64,000 bases of DNA from Hydrococcus rivularis NIES-593 (GTDB taxonomy: Bacteria; Cyanobacteriota; Cyanobacteriia; Cyanobacteriales; Microcystaceae). Under the pieces are notes generated by a model that was not told the origin of the DNA, searched no databases, and saw only the letters and a program-made list of their open reading frames with translations. The DNA lies in NCBI RefSeq assembly GCF_001904635.1, contig NZ_MRCB01000019.1, positions 26,174-90,173 on the forward strand, in the 5' to 3' direction. Below, piece after piece: positions 15,731 to 24,148 of the stretch. The position numbers were made by a program, and so were the translations under genes. Position 1 is the stretch's first letter; each line of letters opens with the position of its first letter.

Positions 15731-16912
15731 ATGTTAACCCATTCAAACTCTCAAGTTTTGCTCGATCTTCTCCTCGATCGCCTCTCTACCTCCAGCCAGC
15801 AACGCCTAACTTTTGCTGACTATATGGACTTAGTTTTATACCATCCCCAGTATGGCTATTACTCCTCCGGGACAGTCGAGATTGGCGCTAGCGGAGATTT
15901 TTTTACTTCCTCTTCTTTAGGAGGAGATTTTGGTGAGTTGCTCGCCAAGCAATTGGCTGAAATGTGGGAAATTTTAGGATGTCCCAACCCTTTTTTATTA
16001 GTAGAATTGGGTGCGGGATCGGGATTATTAGCTTCAGATATTTTGTCCGAGCTACAACAAAATTATTTAGACTGCTTCAAGGTCATCGAATATATTATTA
16101 TCGAACAGGCAAAAGGATTAATCGCTCGGCAACAAAATTTATTAAAGCCATGGCGCGATCGCGGTCTAAAACTCTTCTGGAAATCGTGGCAGGAGATTCC
16201 AGAAGATTCAATTGTTGGCTGTATTTTTAGTAACGAATTAGTCGATGCGCTGCCCTTCCATCAAATCGCGATCGCGCAAGGTCATTTAAAAGAAGTCTAC
16301 GTCACTCATTCCCAAGGCAGATTGATAGAAACGATCGACGAAATTTCAACGCCCAAGCTGAGGGAATATTTTAACCTAGTCGGCGTTGACTTGCCCTCTG
16401 ATTCATATCCAGAGGGCTATAGAACAGAAGTCAATCTAGCGGCTCTAGACTGGTTGAAAACAGTGTCTGACAAGTTAAAGCGCGGCTATCTTTTGACCAT
16501 CGATTATGGCTATAGCGCTCGACGTTACTATAATCCCCAACGGTATCGAGGCACTTTGCAATGTTACTACCAGCATCGCCGTCACGACGATCCCTACATA
16601 AATATCGGCTATCAGGATATTACCGCCCATGTAGACTTTAGCGCTCTAGAACGTCAGGGACAATTGTGCGGGTTGTCCAAGATCGGATTCACGCAACAGG
16701 GAATGTTTTTAATGGCATTGGGATTGGGCGATCGCCTACGGGAGCTGTCTAGCGGAAAATACAATGTCGAGCAAATTATCAAGCGTCGCGACGCACTGCA
16801 TCAGTTAATCGATCCGGCTGGGTTGGGAGGATTTGGCGTGTTGATTCAAGAGAAAGGCTTGACAGAACAAGAAAGAGCGCGACCTCTCAAGGGGCTGATG
16901 CAACCCGAATAG
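15731..16912 (+). CDS. Class I SAM-dependent methyltransferase, NDUFAF7/MidA (DUF185) family
   Basis: A 393-residue protein with the family N-terminus (FADYMDLVLYHPQYGYYSSG), the SAM-binding glycine motif LVELGAGSGLLASDIL near residue 93, and the later FSNELVDALPFHQ and YLLTIDYGYSARRYY segments. Eukaryotic NDUFAF7 methylates an arginine of a complex I subunit. Bacterial targets are unproven, but an NDH-1 link is possible. The gene is 92 bp after the PilB-N-like gene and about 165 bp before plsX. ATG at 15731 is the natural start. Confidence 0.85.
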   Translation: MLTHSNSQVLLDLLLDRLSTSSQQRLTFADYMDLVLYHPQYGYYSSGTVEIGASGDFFTSSSLGGDFGELLAKQLAEMWEILGCPNPFLLVELGAGSGLLASDILSELQQNYLDCFKVIEYIIIEQAKGLIARQQNLLKPWRDRGLKLFWKSWQEIPEDSIVGCIFSNELVDALPFHQIAIAQGHLKEVYVTHSQGRLIETIDEISTPKLREYFNLVGVDLPSDSYPEGYRTEVNLAALDWLKTVSDKLKRGYLLTIDYGYSARRYYNPQRYRGTLQCYYQHRRHDDPYINIGYQDITAHVDFSALERQGQLCGLSKIGFTQQGMFLMALGLGDRLRELSSGKYNVEQIIKRRDALHQLIDPAGLGGFGVLIQEKGLTEQERARPLKGLMQPE

Positions 16913-16996
16913 TTTTAAATTAATGGCTACTTGACGACTTTAAATTAACAGAAATTAGGCGCAAAAGCAAGCAGCTAAGGCTAGAATAAACCAAAA

Positions 16997-17014
16997 TTGC
17001 TACTAAAGTAGCAA
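16997..17014. promoter_or_regulatory. 18-bp palindrome upstream of plsX (possible operator)
   Basis: TTGCTACT, AA, AGTAGCAA: two perfect 8-bp arms almost without spacer, ending 62 bp before the plsX ATG. The near-zero spacer and lack of a following T-run argue for a dimeric repressor site rather than a hairpin terminator. The regulator is unknown; LexA-type repression of fatty-acid genes has been reported in Synechocystis. Confidence 0.45.
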
Positions 17015-17076
17015 AGTAGTCGCCGTTAAGTCGAACTCCAATGATACAATCTTTAAGGCTTCTATAACTTCGATCG

Positions 17077-18147
17077 ATGGCATCAACTCGCGCAAGAATT
17101 GCAGTAGACGCTATGGGAGGGGATTACGCTCCTCAGGAAATCGTCGCTGGAGCAATTAGAGCCGCCGCAGAATTAGATGTAGAAATTCTGCTGGTAGGCG
17201 AACCAGAGCGGCTCGAATCCTCCCTCAAGCAACATACCACCACTAGCAATATCAATATCGAAATCGTTCCTGCTAAAGGTGTAGTCGGCATGCACGAAGA
17301 ACCGGTAGTGGGAATTCGACGCAAACCCAATGCGTCGATTAACGTGGCGATGAATTTGGTTAAAGAAAAACGAGCCGATGCAGTCGTGTCGGCAGGGCAT
17401 TCCGGTGCGGCTATGGCAGCGGCATCGCTGCGCTTGGGTCGTCTCAAAGGCATCGACCGTCCGGCGATCGGGGCAGTCTTTCCGACGATGCTGGCAGGAA
17501 AATCGGTCATCATCCTCGATGTTGGGGCTAACGTAGACAGCCGTCCCAAGTACTTAGAACAATTCGCCTTGATGGGGACGATTTATAGTAAGTACGTACT
17601 GGGTGTCGAAGAACCAAAAGTAGGCTTGCTCAATATTGGGGAAGAACCCTCAAAAGGCAACGATCTAGCTTTGCGAACTTATCAACTGCTAGAAACCAAC
17701 GGACAAATCCCCTTTATCGGCAATGCTGAGGGGAGAGACGTCCTGTCGGGCCGCTTCGATGTAATCGTCTGCGACGGTTTTGTGGGCAATATTTTGCTCA
17801 AATTTGCCGAAGCCGTCGGGGAAATTATGCTGCAAATCGTGCGAGAAGAGTTACCCCAAGGATTGCGGGGTCAGATCGGAACGGCAATTTTGAAGCCAAA
17901 TTTACGGCGAATCAAGCAGCGCATCGACCATGCCGAACACGGCGGCGCATTGTTGTTTGGGGTGGCTGGCGTTTGTATTATTAGCCACGGCAGTTCTCAA
18001 GCTCCCTCAATCTTTAATGCCATTCGCCTCGCTAAAGAAGCGAACGACCATCAAGTGCTCGATCGCATTCAGGGATATAAAGAAAGATCCACAAAAGACG
18101 GCGATCGAGTCTCAGAAACCTCACTCGGCGGGAACAGCGAGCAGTAA
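17077..18147 (+). CDS. plsX: Phosphate acyltransferase PlsX
   Basis: A 356-residue protein with the PlsX start (IAVDAMGGDYAPQEIVAGA) and conserved blocks AVVSAGHSGAAMAAA, DVGANVD and LNIGEEPSKGNDL. PlsX converts acyl-ACP and phosphate to acyl-phosphate and ACP at the membrane surface, the first step of the PlsX/Y route to phosphatidic acid. The C-terminal 25 residues are a charged tail beyond the usual fold. It is followed by fabH and fabD on the same strand, the classic lipid-initiation order. A palindrome upstream may control the group. Function is secure. Confidence 0.96.
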   Translation: MASTRARIAVDAMGGDYAPQEIVAGAIRAAAELDVEILLVGEPERLESSLKQHTTTSNINIEIVPAKGVVGMHEEPVVGIRRKPNASINVAMNLVKEKRADAVVSAGHSGAAMAAASLRLGRLKGIDRPAIGAVFPTMLAGKSVIILDVGANVDSRPKYLEQFALMGTIYSKYVLGVEEPKVGLLNIGEEPSKGNDLALRTYQLLETNGQIPFIGNAEGRDVLSGRFDVIVCDGFVGNILLKFAEAVGEIMLQIVREELPQGLRGQIGTAILKPNLRRIKQRIDHAEHGGALLFGVAGVCIISHGSSQAPSIFNAIRLAKEANDHQVLDRIQGYKERSTKDGDRVSETSLGGNSEQ

Positions 18148-18234
18148 AGATTGTCATTCGTCGTTGGTCGATGGGAAGACAACCAAGGACAAATGGCAAA
18201 CATCGCTGATAACTGAAAAAAAGGGAGAAAGGCA

Positions 18235-19236
18235 TTGAAAGCACAAGGGGCAGGCATCGCAATTGCCGGAAGCGGTTCGGCAACACCAGCACAGATTCTC
18301 GATAACCACGACCTCAGTCAAATGGTCGAAACGTCTGATGAATGGATTAGAAGCCGAACGGGAATAGGAAGGCGACACCTAGCTGCCGCTTCTAGCTCCC
18401 TGAGCGAACTTGCCGCTAAAGCGAGTCAAGGCGCGATCGCGATGGCAGGTCTTAGTGCCTGCGATCTCGATTTGATCGTCTTGGCGACTTCTACTCCCGA
18501 CGATTTGTATGGAAGCGCTTGTCAAGTACAAAGCTTGCTAGGAGCTACCAAAGCTGTTGCCTTCGATCTCACGGCTGCTTGTTCGGGTTTTGTCTTCGGT
18601 CTAATTACTGCCTCTCAATTCATTCGCACGGGAGTTTATCACAACGTTCTCGTCATTGGGGCAGATGTCAATTCTCGCTGGCTCGATTGGTCGGATAGAA
18701 GCACCTGCGTTCTCTTTGGCGACGGCGCAGGAGCAGTGGTATGTCAAGCGATCGAAAATGGCGATCGCCTTTTGGGATTTGAAATGCATAGCGATGGCAC
18801 TCAAAATGGCTCTCTCAATCTAGCTTATCGAGGAGAGCCAAAAATTCTCAAAGAAGATATCGCGATCGCTTCCGGAACTTATCAACCAATTTCAATGAAC
18901 GGTCGAGAAGTTTACCGCTTCGCCGTCGAAAAAGTCCCGGAAGTCATTGAAAAAGCGCTCTATCGCGCTAACCTCGCAGTTGAGGAGATAGATTGGCTCA
19001 TTCTGCATCAAGCCAATCAACGAATCATGGATGCCGTTGCTAGCCGTCTTAAAATTCCTAGCGAGAAAGTCATTAGCAATCTTGCCGAATATGGCAATAC
19101 TTCTGCTGCTTCCATTCCCATCGCCCTCGACGAAGCAGTACGACAAGGAAAAATTCAACCGGGCGATACCATTGTCACTTCTGGTTTTGGCGCGGGACTG
19201 ACCTGGGGAGCAGCGATTTTTCAATGGGGAAAATAA
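18235..19236 (+). CDS. fabH: 3-oxoacyl-ACP synthase III (KAS III)
   Basis: A 333-residue thiolase-fold enzyme with the catalytic triad in place: Cys in LTAACSGFVFG, His in LHQANQRI and Asn in YGNTSAASIP. It condenses acetyl-CoA with malonyl-ACP to start type II fatty acid synthesis. The start is TTG at 18235, preceded by AAGGGAGAAAGG; no ATG fits the N-terminus, and the sequence from residue 5 (GAGIAIAGSGSATP) is typical of cyanobacterial FabH. The 87-bp gap after plsX includes simple-sequence text (ACCAAGGACAAATGGC). Confidence 0.96.
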   Translation: MKAQGAGIAIAGSGSATPAQILDNHDLSQMVETSDEWIRSRTGIGRRHLAAASSSLSELAAKASQGAIAMAGLSACDLDLIVLATSTPDDLYGSACQVQSLLGATKAVAFDLTAACSGFVFGLITASQFIRTGVYHNVLVIGADVNSRWLDWSDRSTCVLFGDGAGAVVCQAIENGDRLLGFEMHSDGTQNGSLNLAYRGEPKILKEDIAIASGTYQPISMNGREVYRFAVEKVPEVIEKALYRANLAVEEIDWLILHQANQRIMDAVASRLKIPSEKVISNLAEYGNTSAASIPIALDEAVRQGKIQPGDTIVTSGFGAGLTWGAAIFQWGK

Positions 19237-19268
19237 GAGATGGGGAACCCGGAGAGTGGGGGACATAC

Positions 19269-19299
19269 TTCCGAGTTCCGAGTTCCGAATTCCGACTTC
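19269..19299. repeat. TTCCGAG tandem repeat in the fabH-fabD spacer
   Basis: Four consecutive near-copies of a 7-8 base unit (TTCCGAG, TTCCGAG, TTCCGAA, TTCCGAC). A related C/T-rich run occurs at about 59800-59825. Such simple repeats are common in cyanobacterial spacers. Confidence 0.6.
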
Positions 19300-19347
19300 T
19301 GCTACTAATCCCCTATCCAAAATCCAAAATTCAATAACAAATAACAG

Positions 19348-20223
19348 ATGAAAACAGCGTGGGTATTTCCAGGACAAGGTTCGCAAGCAGTAGGAATGGG
19401 AGTCGATCTCGAAGATCTCCCAGCGGCTAAAGCCCAATTCGATCGCGCCGAACAAATATTGGGCTGGTCTGTTTTAGAAATGTGCCAAGGCGAGGAAGAG
19501 CAATTATCTCGCACCCTCTACACCCAACCTTGCCTGTATGTTATCGAAAGCATTCTAGCCGATCTATTGATGGAGAGAGGACAGTTTCCCGATTTCGTTG
19601 CGGGTCACAGTTTAGGAGAATACATTGCCCTGTATGCAGCGCGAGTCTTTGATTTTGAAACTGGGTTGCGACTGGTCAAGCATCGCTCCGAACTCATGGA
19701 TGCTGCGGCTGGCGGTAAAATGGTAGCGATGATGAAATTTGACCGAGAAACGCTAGAAAAGGTCGTTGAAGCCACCCCAGATGTCGTCATCGCTAACGAT
19801 AACAGTCCCGAACAAGTTGTCATTTCTGGAACGCCAGAAGCTGTCGATTCGGTTCTCTCTCAAGTTTCAGCCAAACGTGCCGTTGGTCTGAAAGTCTCCG
19901 GTGCGTTTCACTCGCCGATGATGGCACCAGCCGCCCAACAGTTCCAAGAAATCTTAGAGTCAGTTACCTTTAGTGATGCCAAAGTTCCTGTCCTATCAAA
20001 CGTCGATCCTGTGCCTGCCACTAAAGGAACTGAGATAAAAATGCGCCTGATAAAGCAGATGACTGGAACGGTTCGCTGGCGAGAAATTATGCTGCAATTG
20101 CCAAAAGAAGGAGTTTCTCAAGCTGTAGAGGTGGGACCCGGCAAAGTATTGACTGGCTTGATTAAGAGAATTTGTCCCGATCTAAAACTAAAAAATGTCG
20201 GCAGCTTAGCAGACATAAGTTGA
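19348..20223 (+). CDS. fabD: Malonyl-CoA:ACP transacylase
   Basis: A 291-residue protein with the FabD signature: VFPGQGSQAVGMG at the N-terminus, nucleophilic Ser in GHSLGEYIAL and the partner His in GAFHSPMMAPA, plus the terminal VEVGPGKVLTGL block. It transfers malonyl from CoA to ACP and supplies FabH and the elongating synthases. It is third in the plsX-fabH-fabD run. The ATG at 19348 matches the family start. Confidence 0.96.
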   Translation: MKTAWVFPGQGSQAVGMGVDLEDLPAAKAQFDRAEQILGWSVLEMCQGEEEQLSRTLYTQPCLYVIESILADLLMERGQFPDFVAGHSLGEYIALYAARVFDFETGLRLVKHRSELMDAAAGGKMVAMMKFDRETLEKVVEATPDVVIANDNSPEQVVISGTPEAVDSVLSQVSAKRAVGLKVSGAFHSPMMAPAAQQFQEILESVTFSDAKVPVLSNVDPVPATKGTEIKMRLIKQMTGTVRWREIMLQLPKEGVSQAVEVGPGKVLTGLIKRICPDLKLKNVGSLADIS

Positions 20224-20322
20224 AGTCTCAAGATTGGGGATGGGGAGGTCACAATTTAGCCGTTGGCTATCTAGCGATCGCTAAGGCTAAACTATTTTCA
20301 AGGTGCCCTATAGACAGACAAG

Positions 20323-21612
20323 ATGACAGATCGACCCGATTCCAGTCAAACTCCCAATCCCTCTAAAACGCTTCAGGATCGAAATGGCAATCCAAATTCT
20401 GCCTCTCAAGCTTCATCGGGCGATTCCTTTTCAACTTCAACAGAGCAAGCAAATATCGTTATCCCTCCCCCTCAAATCCCTTCCCAACGCAAACCACTCT
20501 ACTTGCAAGAGGTAGACTCATCTAATCCCTGGCTGCTACTAGCAACCGTGGCAGTCATGGGCATAGGCTTATGGTCTAATGTAGCTTGGATAGGGTTTTC
20601 TGGCGCATTAGTTGCCCTGTTTCTCTCACTACGAGTGATTTTGCCATCCCTACAAGGCTGGATTAGCCGATATCTAACGCCTAACGAGCGAAGGACGGTG
20701 TTTGGATTTATCGTTTTTCTGCTGGCAGTGGCTAGTTTAATCAAGTATTTTGGGTTCTATAGAATTATAAGCAATTGGCTCAATAATTTTAAGTACGATG
20801 AATTTGGCTCTTGGGCAGAATGGGTGGGAGCGTTGGGTCAGATTATGATTGCGATTTTGGCGGTCTATGTAGCTTGGGAACAGTATGTTATTTCCAAAGA
20901 TTTAACGATTCAACAAAACCGAATTACGCAACAGCAGACGATTGATGCTTATTTTCAAGGAATTTCTGACCTAGCTCTCGATGAAGAAGGTTTGCTAGAA
21001 GATTGGCCCCAAGAACGAGCGATCGCAGAAGGACGTACCGCCGCTCTTATGAGTAGCGTAGACGCGACAGGAAAAGCCAAAATTTTACGTTTCTTATCTC
21101 AATCTAAATTATTAACGCCGATTGCGCGCGATCGCTACTTGGGCAGACCGATTCTCGACGGTTCCGGCGGCTATGCAGAGGATCGCTCCCAGGGAATACG
21201 GGTCATTAATTTAGGTGTCATGTTAGCACTAGCCGATCTTGCCGGACAGGATTTGCGCTGGACGGATTTAAGCGAAGCCAATATGGTTCGCGCTAATTTG
21301 AGCTACTGCGATCTCGTCAAAGCTAATCTCTCCCGCACAATTTTATATGAAGCCAATCTCCGGGGAGCCGATCTCAAGGGAGCGCGATTATTCTACGGTT
21401 CCGTTGAAACCGCCAGTCCTCGGAGTCGTAATGCTCCTGCCAACTACCAAACGGGTGCTCATACGGGAACAGTTATCGAAAATGCCGATCTCACGGGCGT
21501 TCAAAATCTCAGCGAGGAACAGCGCTATTATTGCTGCGCTTGGGGAGGAGAAAAAACTCGCTCGACAATCCCCGGCGGTTGCGAAGGAATTCCCAATCAG
21601 TTAGGTCGTTAA
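20323..21612 (+). CDS. Membrane protein with C-terminal pentapeptide repeats
   Basis: A 429-residue protein. The N-terminal 60 residues are Pro/Ser/Gln-rich and probably disordered. Three or four hydrophobic segments follow (about 67-195, including FIVFLLAVASLIKYFG and IMIAILAVYVAWEQ). A soluble part (about 200-295) leads to pentapeptide repeats of the A(N/D)LxxA type from about 305 to 395 (SEANMVRANLSYCDLVKANL). Pentapeptide repeats form a right-handed square beta helix used as scaffold or inhibitor. No partner can be read from context. This TM-plus-repeat layout is common in cyanobacteria. Confidence 0.8.
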   Translation: MTDRPDSSQTPNPSKTLQDRNGNPNSASQASSGDSFSTSTEQANIVIPPPQIPSQRKPLYLQEVDSSNPWLLLATVAVMGIGLWSNVAWIGFSGALVALFLSLRVILPSLQGWISRYLTPNERRTVFGFIVFLLAVASLIKYFGFYRIISNWLNNFKYDEFGSWAEWVGALGQIMIAILAVYVAWEQYVISKDLTIQQNRITQQQTIDAYFQGISDLALDEEGLLEDWPQERAIAEGRTAALMSSVDATGKAKILRFLSQSKLLTPIARDRYLGRPILDGSGGYAEDRSQGIRVINLGVMLALADLAGQDLRWTDLSEANMVRANLSYCDLVKANLSRTILYEANLRGADLKGARLFYGSVETASPRSRNAPANYQTGAHTGTVIENADLTGVQNLSEEQRYYCCAWGGEKTRSTIPGGCEGIPNQLGR

Positions 21613-21630
21613 AGATACAATTTTTAATTA

Positions 21631-21996
21631 CTATCTAAGGGAGAGATTAGGCGATAACCTAGCAGTAAGTTTTTGACCCACCAAAATCGATCGCGCTAGC
21701 CGTTTGGCTGCATTAATTACCAGTTCGGATGCGTTAGCGATCGCGTCGCCAAGGGTACAAGGTGCATCCAGAATACTTTCAAATGAGTCGATGCCATGCT
21801 CGAAATTTATTGCTACATCCTTGCCGATAGTTCCCGCTAATGCGATCGTGGGTAGTTGATATTGCTTAGCTCGTCGCGCCACTTCTACAGGAATTTTGCC
21901 GCGCGGCGTTTGAAAGTAAATACTTCCTTCGGCAGTAATCACCAGATCGGACTGACTCAGCAGTTCGTCTAATTCTAGAGATGTTGGTGAATGCGG
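21631..21996 (-). pseudogene. C-terminal remnant of glycerate kinase (GlxK/GarK type)
   Basis: The open frame from 21996 down to 21631 encodes about 120 residues matching only the end of glycerate 2-kinase: ELDELLSQSDLVITAEG, then GKIPVEVARRAKQY and TIALAGTIGKD. The frame is closed upstream by a TAG at 21997-21999, and the roughly 250 N-terminal residues of the enzyme are absent; the next 70 bp upstream are unrelated. There is no convincing start codon for the fragment apart from a GTG at 21942. It is best read as the relic of a deleted photorespiratory glycerate kinase gene. Confidence 0.75.
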
Positions 21997-22070
21997 CTAA
22001 ACATCTTACCAACTTTTTAGTCAAAAATCATAGATCTCGAAGGTTTTTGTGTGGCACTTTTGTTGCAGCT

Positions 22071-22259
22071 TTACAACTTTTCACTCGACGGGCGTTCGAT
22101 CTTGCCCTCGCTGTAACCTAGTTGGTACAGAGTAGCTGCCCGCGAATCATCCTCTGGCGGAGACATAGGTTTTCCAGCCCAGGCATCAGCTTTCCCCAGG
22201 TTAAACCAGTCTTCATCAGTCAGGAAGACATTCGATGCATTCGTCGTTGTCTTATTCAT
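22071..22259 (-). CDS. Small conserved hypothetical protein
   Basis: A 62-residue acidic protein (about two thirds charged or polar) without membrane segment or Cys. It contains DWFNLGKADAWAGKP and YQLGYSEGKIE, which looks like two half-repeats of a G-x-A/S-x-A/G-x-G motif. A good purine-rich site (AGGAGGTAAAT) stands just before the ATG at 22259, which supports real translation. I do not recognise a function. Confidence 0.65.
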   Translation of the reverse strand: MNKTTTNASNVFLTDEDWFNLGKADAWAGKPMSPPEDDSRAATLYQLGYSEGKIERPSSEKL

Positions 22260-22364
22260 ATTTACCTCCTAAAGCTTGCTGTTGCTGGATTAGGAATTAA
22301 TCGCTTCTGCTAGATCCTAACTAGCAATTTAGTTACCTGCTAAGTAGTTCCAATAAGGAATTGG

Positions 22365-22910
22365 CTAGGAAACCCCGCGCAGTTTGCGGGTATTTTCGAC
22401 TAAGCTTTGCGCGAATTGGTCGAATCGCTGGGAGAGTTTTTCATCCAACAGTTTTCCTTCACCATTGAAGGCTTTCCAAGCTTGTCCGATCGCGATTTGT
22501 TCGGGTATTACCCAAGCATGTACCCATCTCATAATCGTGCGCATATCGTTGAGGGCGTTACTGTTGGATTGTCCTCCCAAAACGCTAATCAATCCCGTCA
22601 CTTTGTCGGATAGCTCCTCAAATCCCATTAAATCGAGTGCATTCTTGAGAACGCCGCTGACGCTGCCGTGATACTCTGGCGTGACTAAAATCAGTCCGTC
22701 TGCTTCCCGAACTGCCTTTTGCAGTTTCTCTACATCTGGATGGCCTGGATACTCGTCCCCGCCGTTGCAAAAGGGAAGAGACATCTCTCTAAGGTCGAGT
22801 ATTTCTACTTCTGCACCCAAAGCACGCACTCGCGTTGCTGCTAGATCGAGTGCTTGAGCGCTATAGGATTCAGGGCGCAAACTACCGCTGATACCGACAA
22901 TTTTGACCAT
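22365..22910 (-). CDS. NADPH-dependent FMN reductase (flavodoxin-fold)
   Basis: A 181-residue flavodoxin-like oxidoreductase. The FMN phosphate loop is GISGSLRPESYSAQAL at the N-terminus, and the isoalloxazine loop TPEYHGSVSGVLKNALDLMG lies near residue 100. This is the SsuE/ChrR/YieF-type family that reduces FMN, quinones or metals with NAD(P)H. The neighbours do not suggest a specific partner. Possible oxidative-stress role, by inference only. Confidence 0.85.
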   Translation of the reverse strand: MVKIVGISGSLRPESYSAQALDLAATRVRALGAEVEILDLREMSLPFCNGGDEYPGHPDVEKLQKAVREADGLILVTPEYHGSVSGVLKNALDLMGFEELSDKVTGLISVLGGQSNSNALNDMRTIMRWVHAWVIPEQIAIGQAWKAFNGEGKLLDEKLSQRFDQFAQSLVENTRKLRGVS

Positions 22911-23224
22911 GAGTTCGATCGCTCCATCTGGTACGAGAGTTTGGCTATTAAAATGAAGTCGTTATGACTACATAGAGACTAACGAATTCGATCGCGTTCT
23001 GTCAAGCTAAATAAAGTAGTGAAAGGTTCGGGAATCCGTCCCTGATAGATTGTGGAAATAAATTAATTGATGAATTTATCAACGAATTTTGACTGTTGTT
23101 GGTCATATCGATCGATAGGAGTCAAAACAGAAAATTCTATGCCTTGTTACAGAAAATGTAACGTTTTAGCTGTATAGGTTTTAAAACAGGCATACTAGAG
23201 CAGAAGTTGAGCGATCGCAAAATA
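22911..23224. other. Divergent intergenic region, 314 bp
   Basis: Separates the FMN reductase gene from the RnfD-like gene. Several CGATCG motifs occur (about 22990 and 23108). I see no ORF, RNA or clear operator. Confidence 0.45.
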
Positions 23225-24118
23225 ATGCTGTTTAAAGATGCACGCGACTATCAAATTCTTTTTCTTTCAGGCTTCCTATTTTTGGGGATTCTTACGAGGG
23301 ACTGGACGCTGCGGTTGGATCTTATCGGCATGCTTTTGTTGAGTTGCTTACTGACTCAGGCGTTTTTGTCTTTACTGGTTAACGCGACCCAAGAAAAAAA
23401 TGGTCAGTATACGCGACAGTATCATTACGATAATCAATTTTATCATTTAAAAAATTTCCTGTCTATTTTTTCATTGCGGAGTGCAACAATTACTGCTTTG
23501 GGATTATGTTTGTTGCTGCGAGGAAATCACTGGACGACGATAGCGATCGCGGGATGTTTGGCTATTGCCAGTAAGTTTATTTTTCGCTTTCGAGAAAAGC
23601 ATTTTTTCAACCCCGCCAATTTTGGCATTATTGCCACTTTGATTCTGACCGATGATGCCTGGGTTTCTCCCGGACAATGGGGAACGGATTGGTGGTATTT
23701 GCTATTGTTTGCTGGAACGGGAGGAATCATTTTAAAACGAGTAGGGCGGTGGGATACTTCGGCAGCATTTTTATTGACTTATATTGGTTTGGAAGCGATC
23801 CGAAATTTTTGGCTGGGATGGAGTTTAGATGTTCTGCAACATCAATTAACGAGCGGAAGTTTATTGCTGTTTGCTTTCTTTATGATTACCGATCCTCGTT
23901 CCATTCCTAACGCTACTATTAGCCGCATTATTTGGGCTGTTAGTATTGCTATTTTAACCTTTATTCTTCAACATGCTTTCTATCTATCTACTGCTGTCTT
24001 TTGGGCTTTATTTAGCCTCTCACCTTTGACAATAATTTTAGATTCAATTTGGTCTGCATCTAGATTTTCTTGGCAGTCAACCTCGGTCGGTCGTCTAAAT
24101 CTCGATCGAGTTTTTTAA
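23225..24118 (+). CDS. RnfD/NqrB-like membrane protein (UnbU type)
   Basis: About 297 residues and eight to ten hydrophobic segments. Diagnostic motifs are KDARDYQIL at the N-terminus, HFFNPANFGI in the middle (near residue 135) and ITDPRSIPN near residue 225, as in NqrB/RnfD subunits and the stand-alone UnbU proteins. NqrB/RnfD bind FMN covalently at a Thr and belong to ion-pumping redox complexes, but no other rnf/nqr genes are here. ATG 23225 gives a start right before the conserved block; TTG 23207 is possible. It sits 30 bp upstream of a DUF2330 gene, and the two families are often paired. Confidence 0.75.
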   Translation: MLFKDARDYQILFLSGFLFLGILTRDWTLRLDLIGMLLLSCLLTQAFLSLLVNATQEKNGQYTRQYHYDNQFYHLKNFLSIFSLRSATITALGLCLLLRGNHWTTIAIAGCLAIASKFIFRFREKHFFNPANFGIIATLILTDDAWVSPGQWGTDWWYLLLFAGTGGIILKRVGRWDTSAAFLLTYIGLEAIRNFWLGWSLDVLQHQLTSGSLLLFAFFMITDPRSIPNATISRIIWAVSIAILTFILQHAFYLSTAVFWALFSLSPLTIILDSIWSASRFSWQSTSVGRLNLDRVF

Positions 24119-24148
24119 CAAGTAAAACTAGCAATAAAAATAATCCTA

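Noticed and set aside
19240..19347. Regulatory RNA in the fabH-fabD spacer
   Set aside because: The spacer is made mostly of TTCCGA simple repeats and CCAAAATCC text and has no convincing structure.
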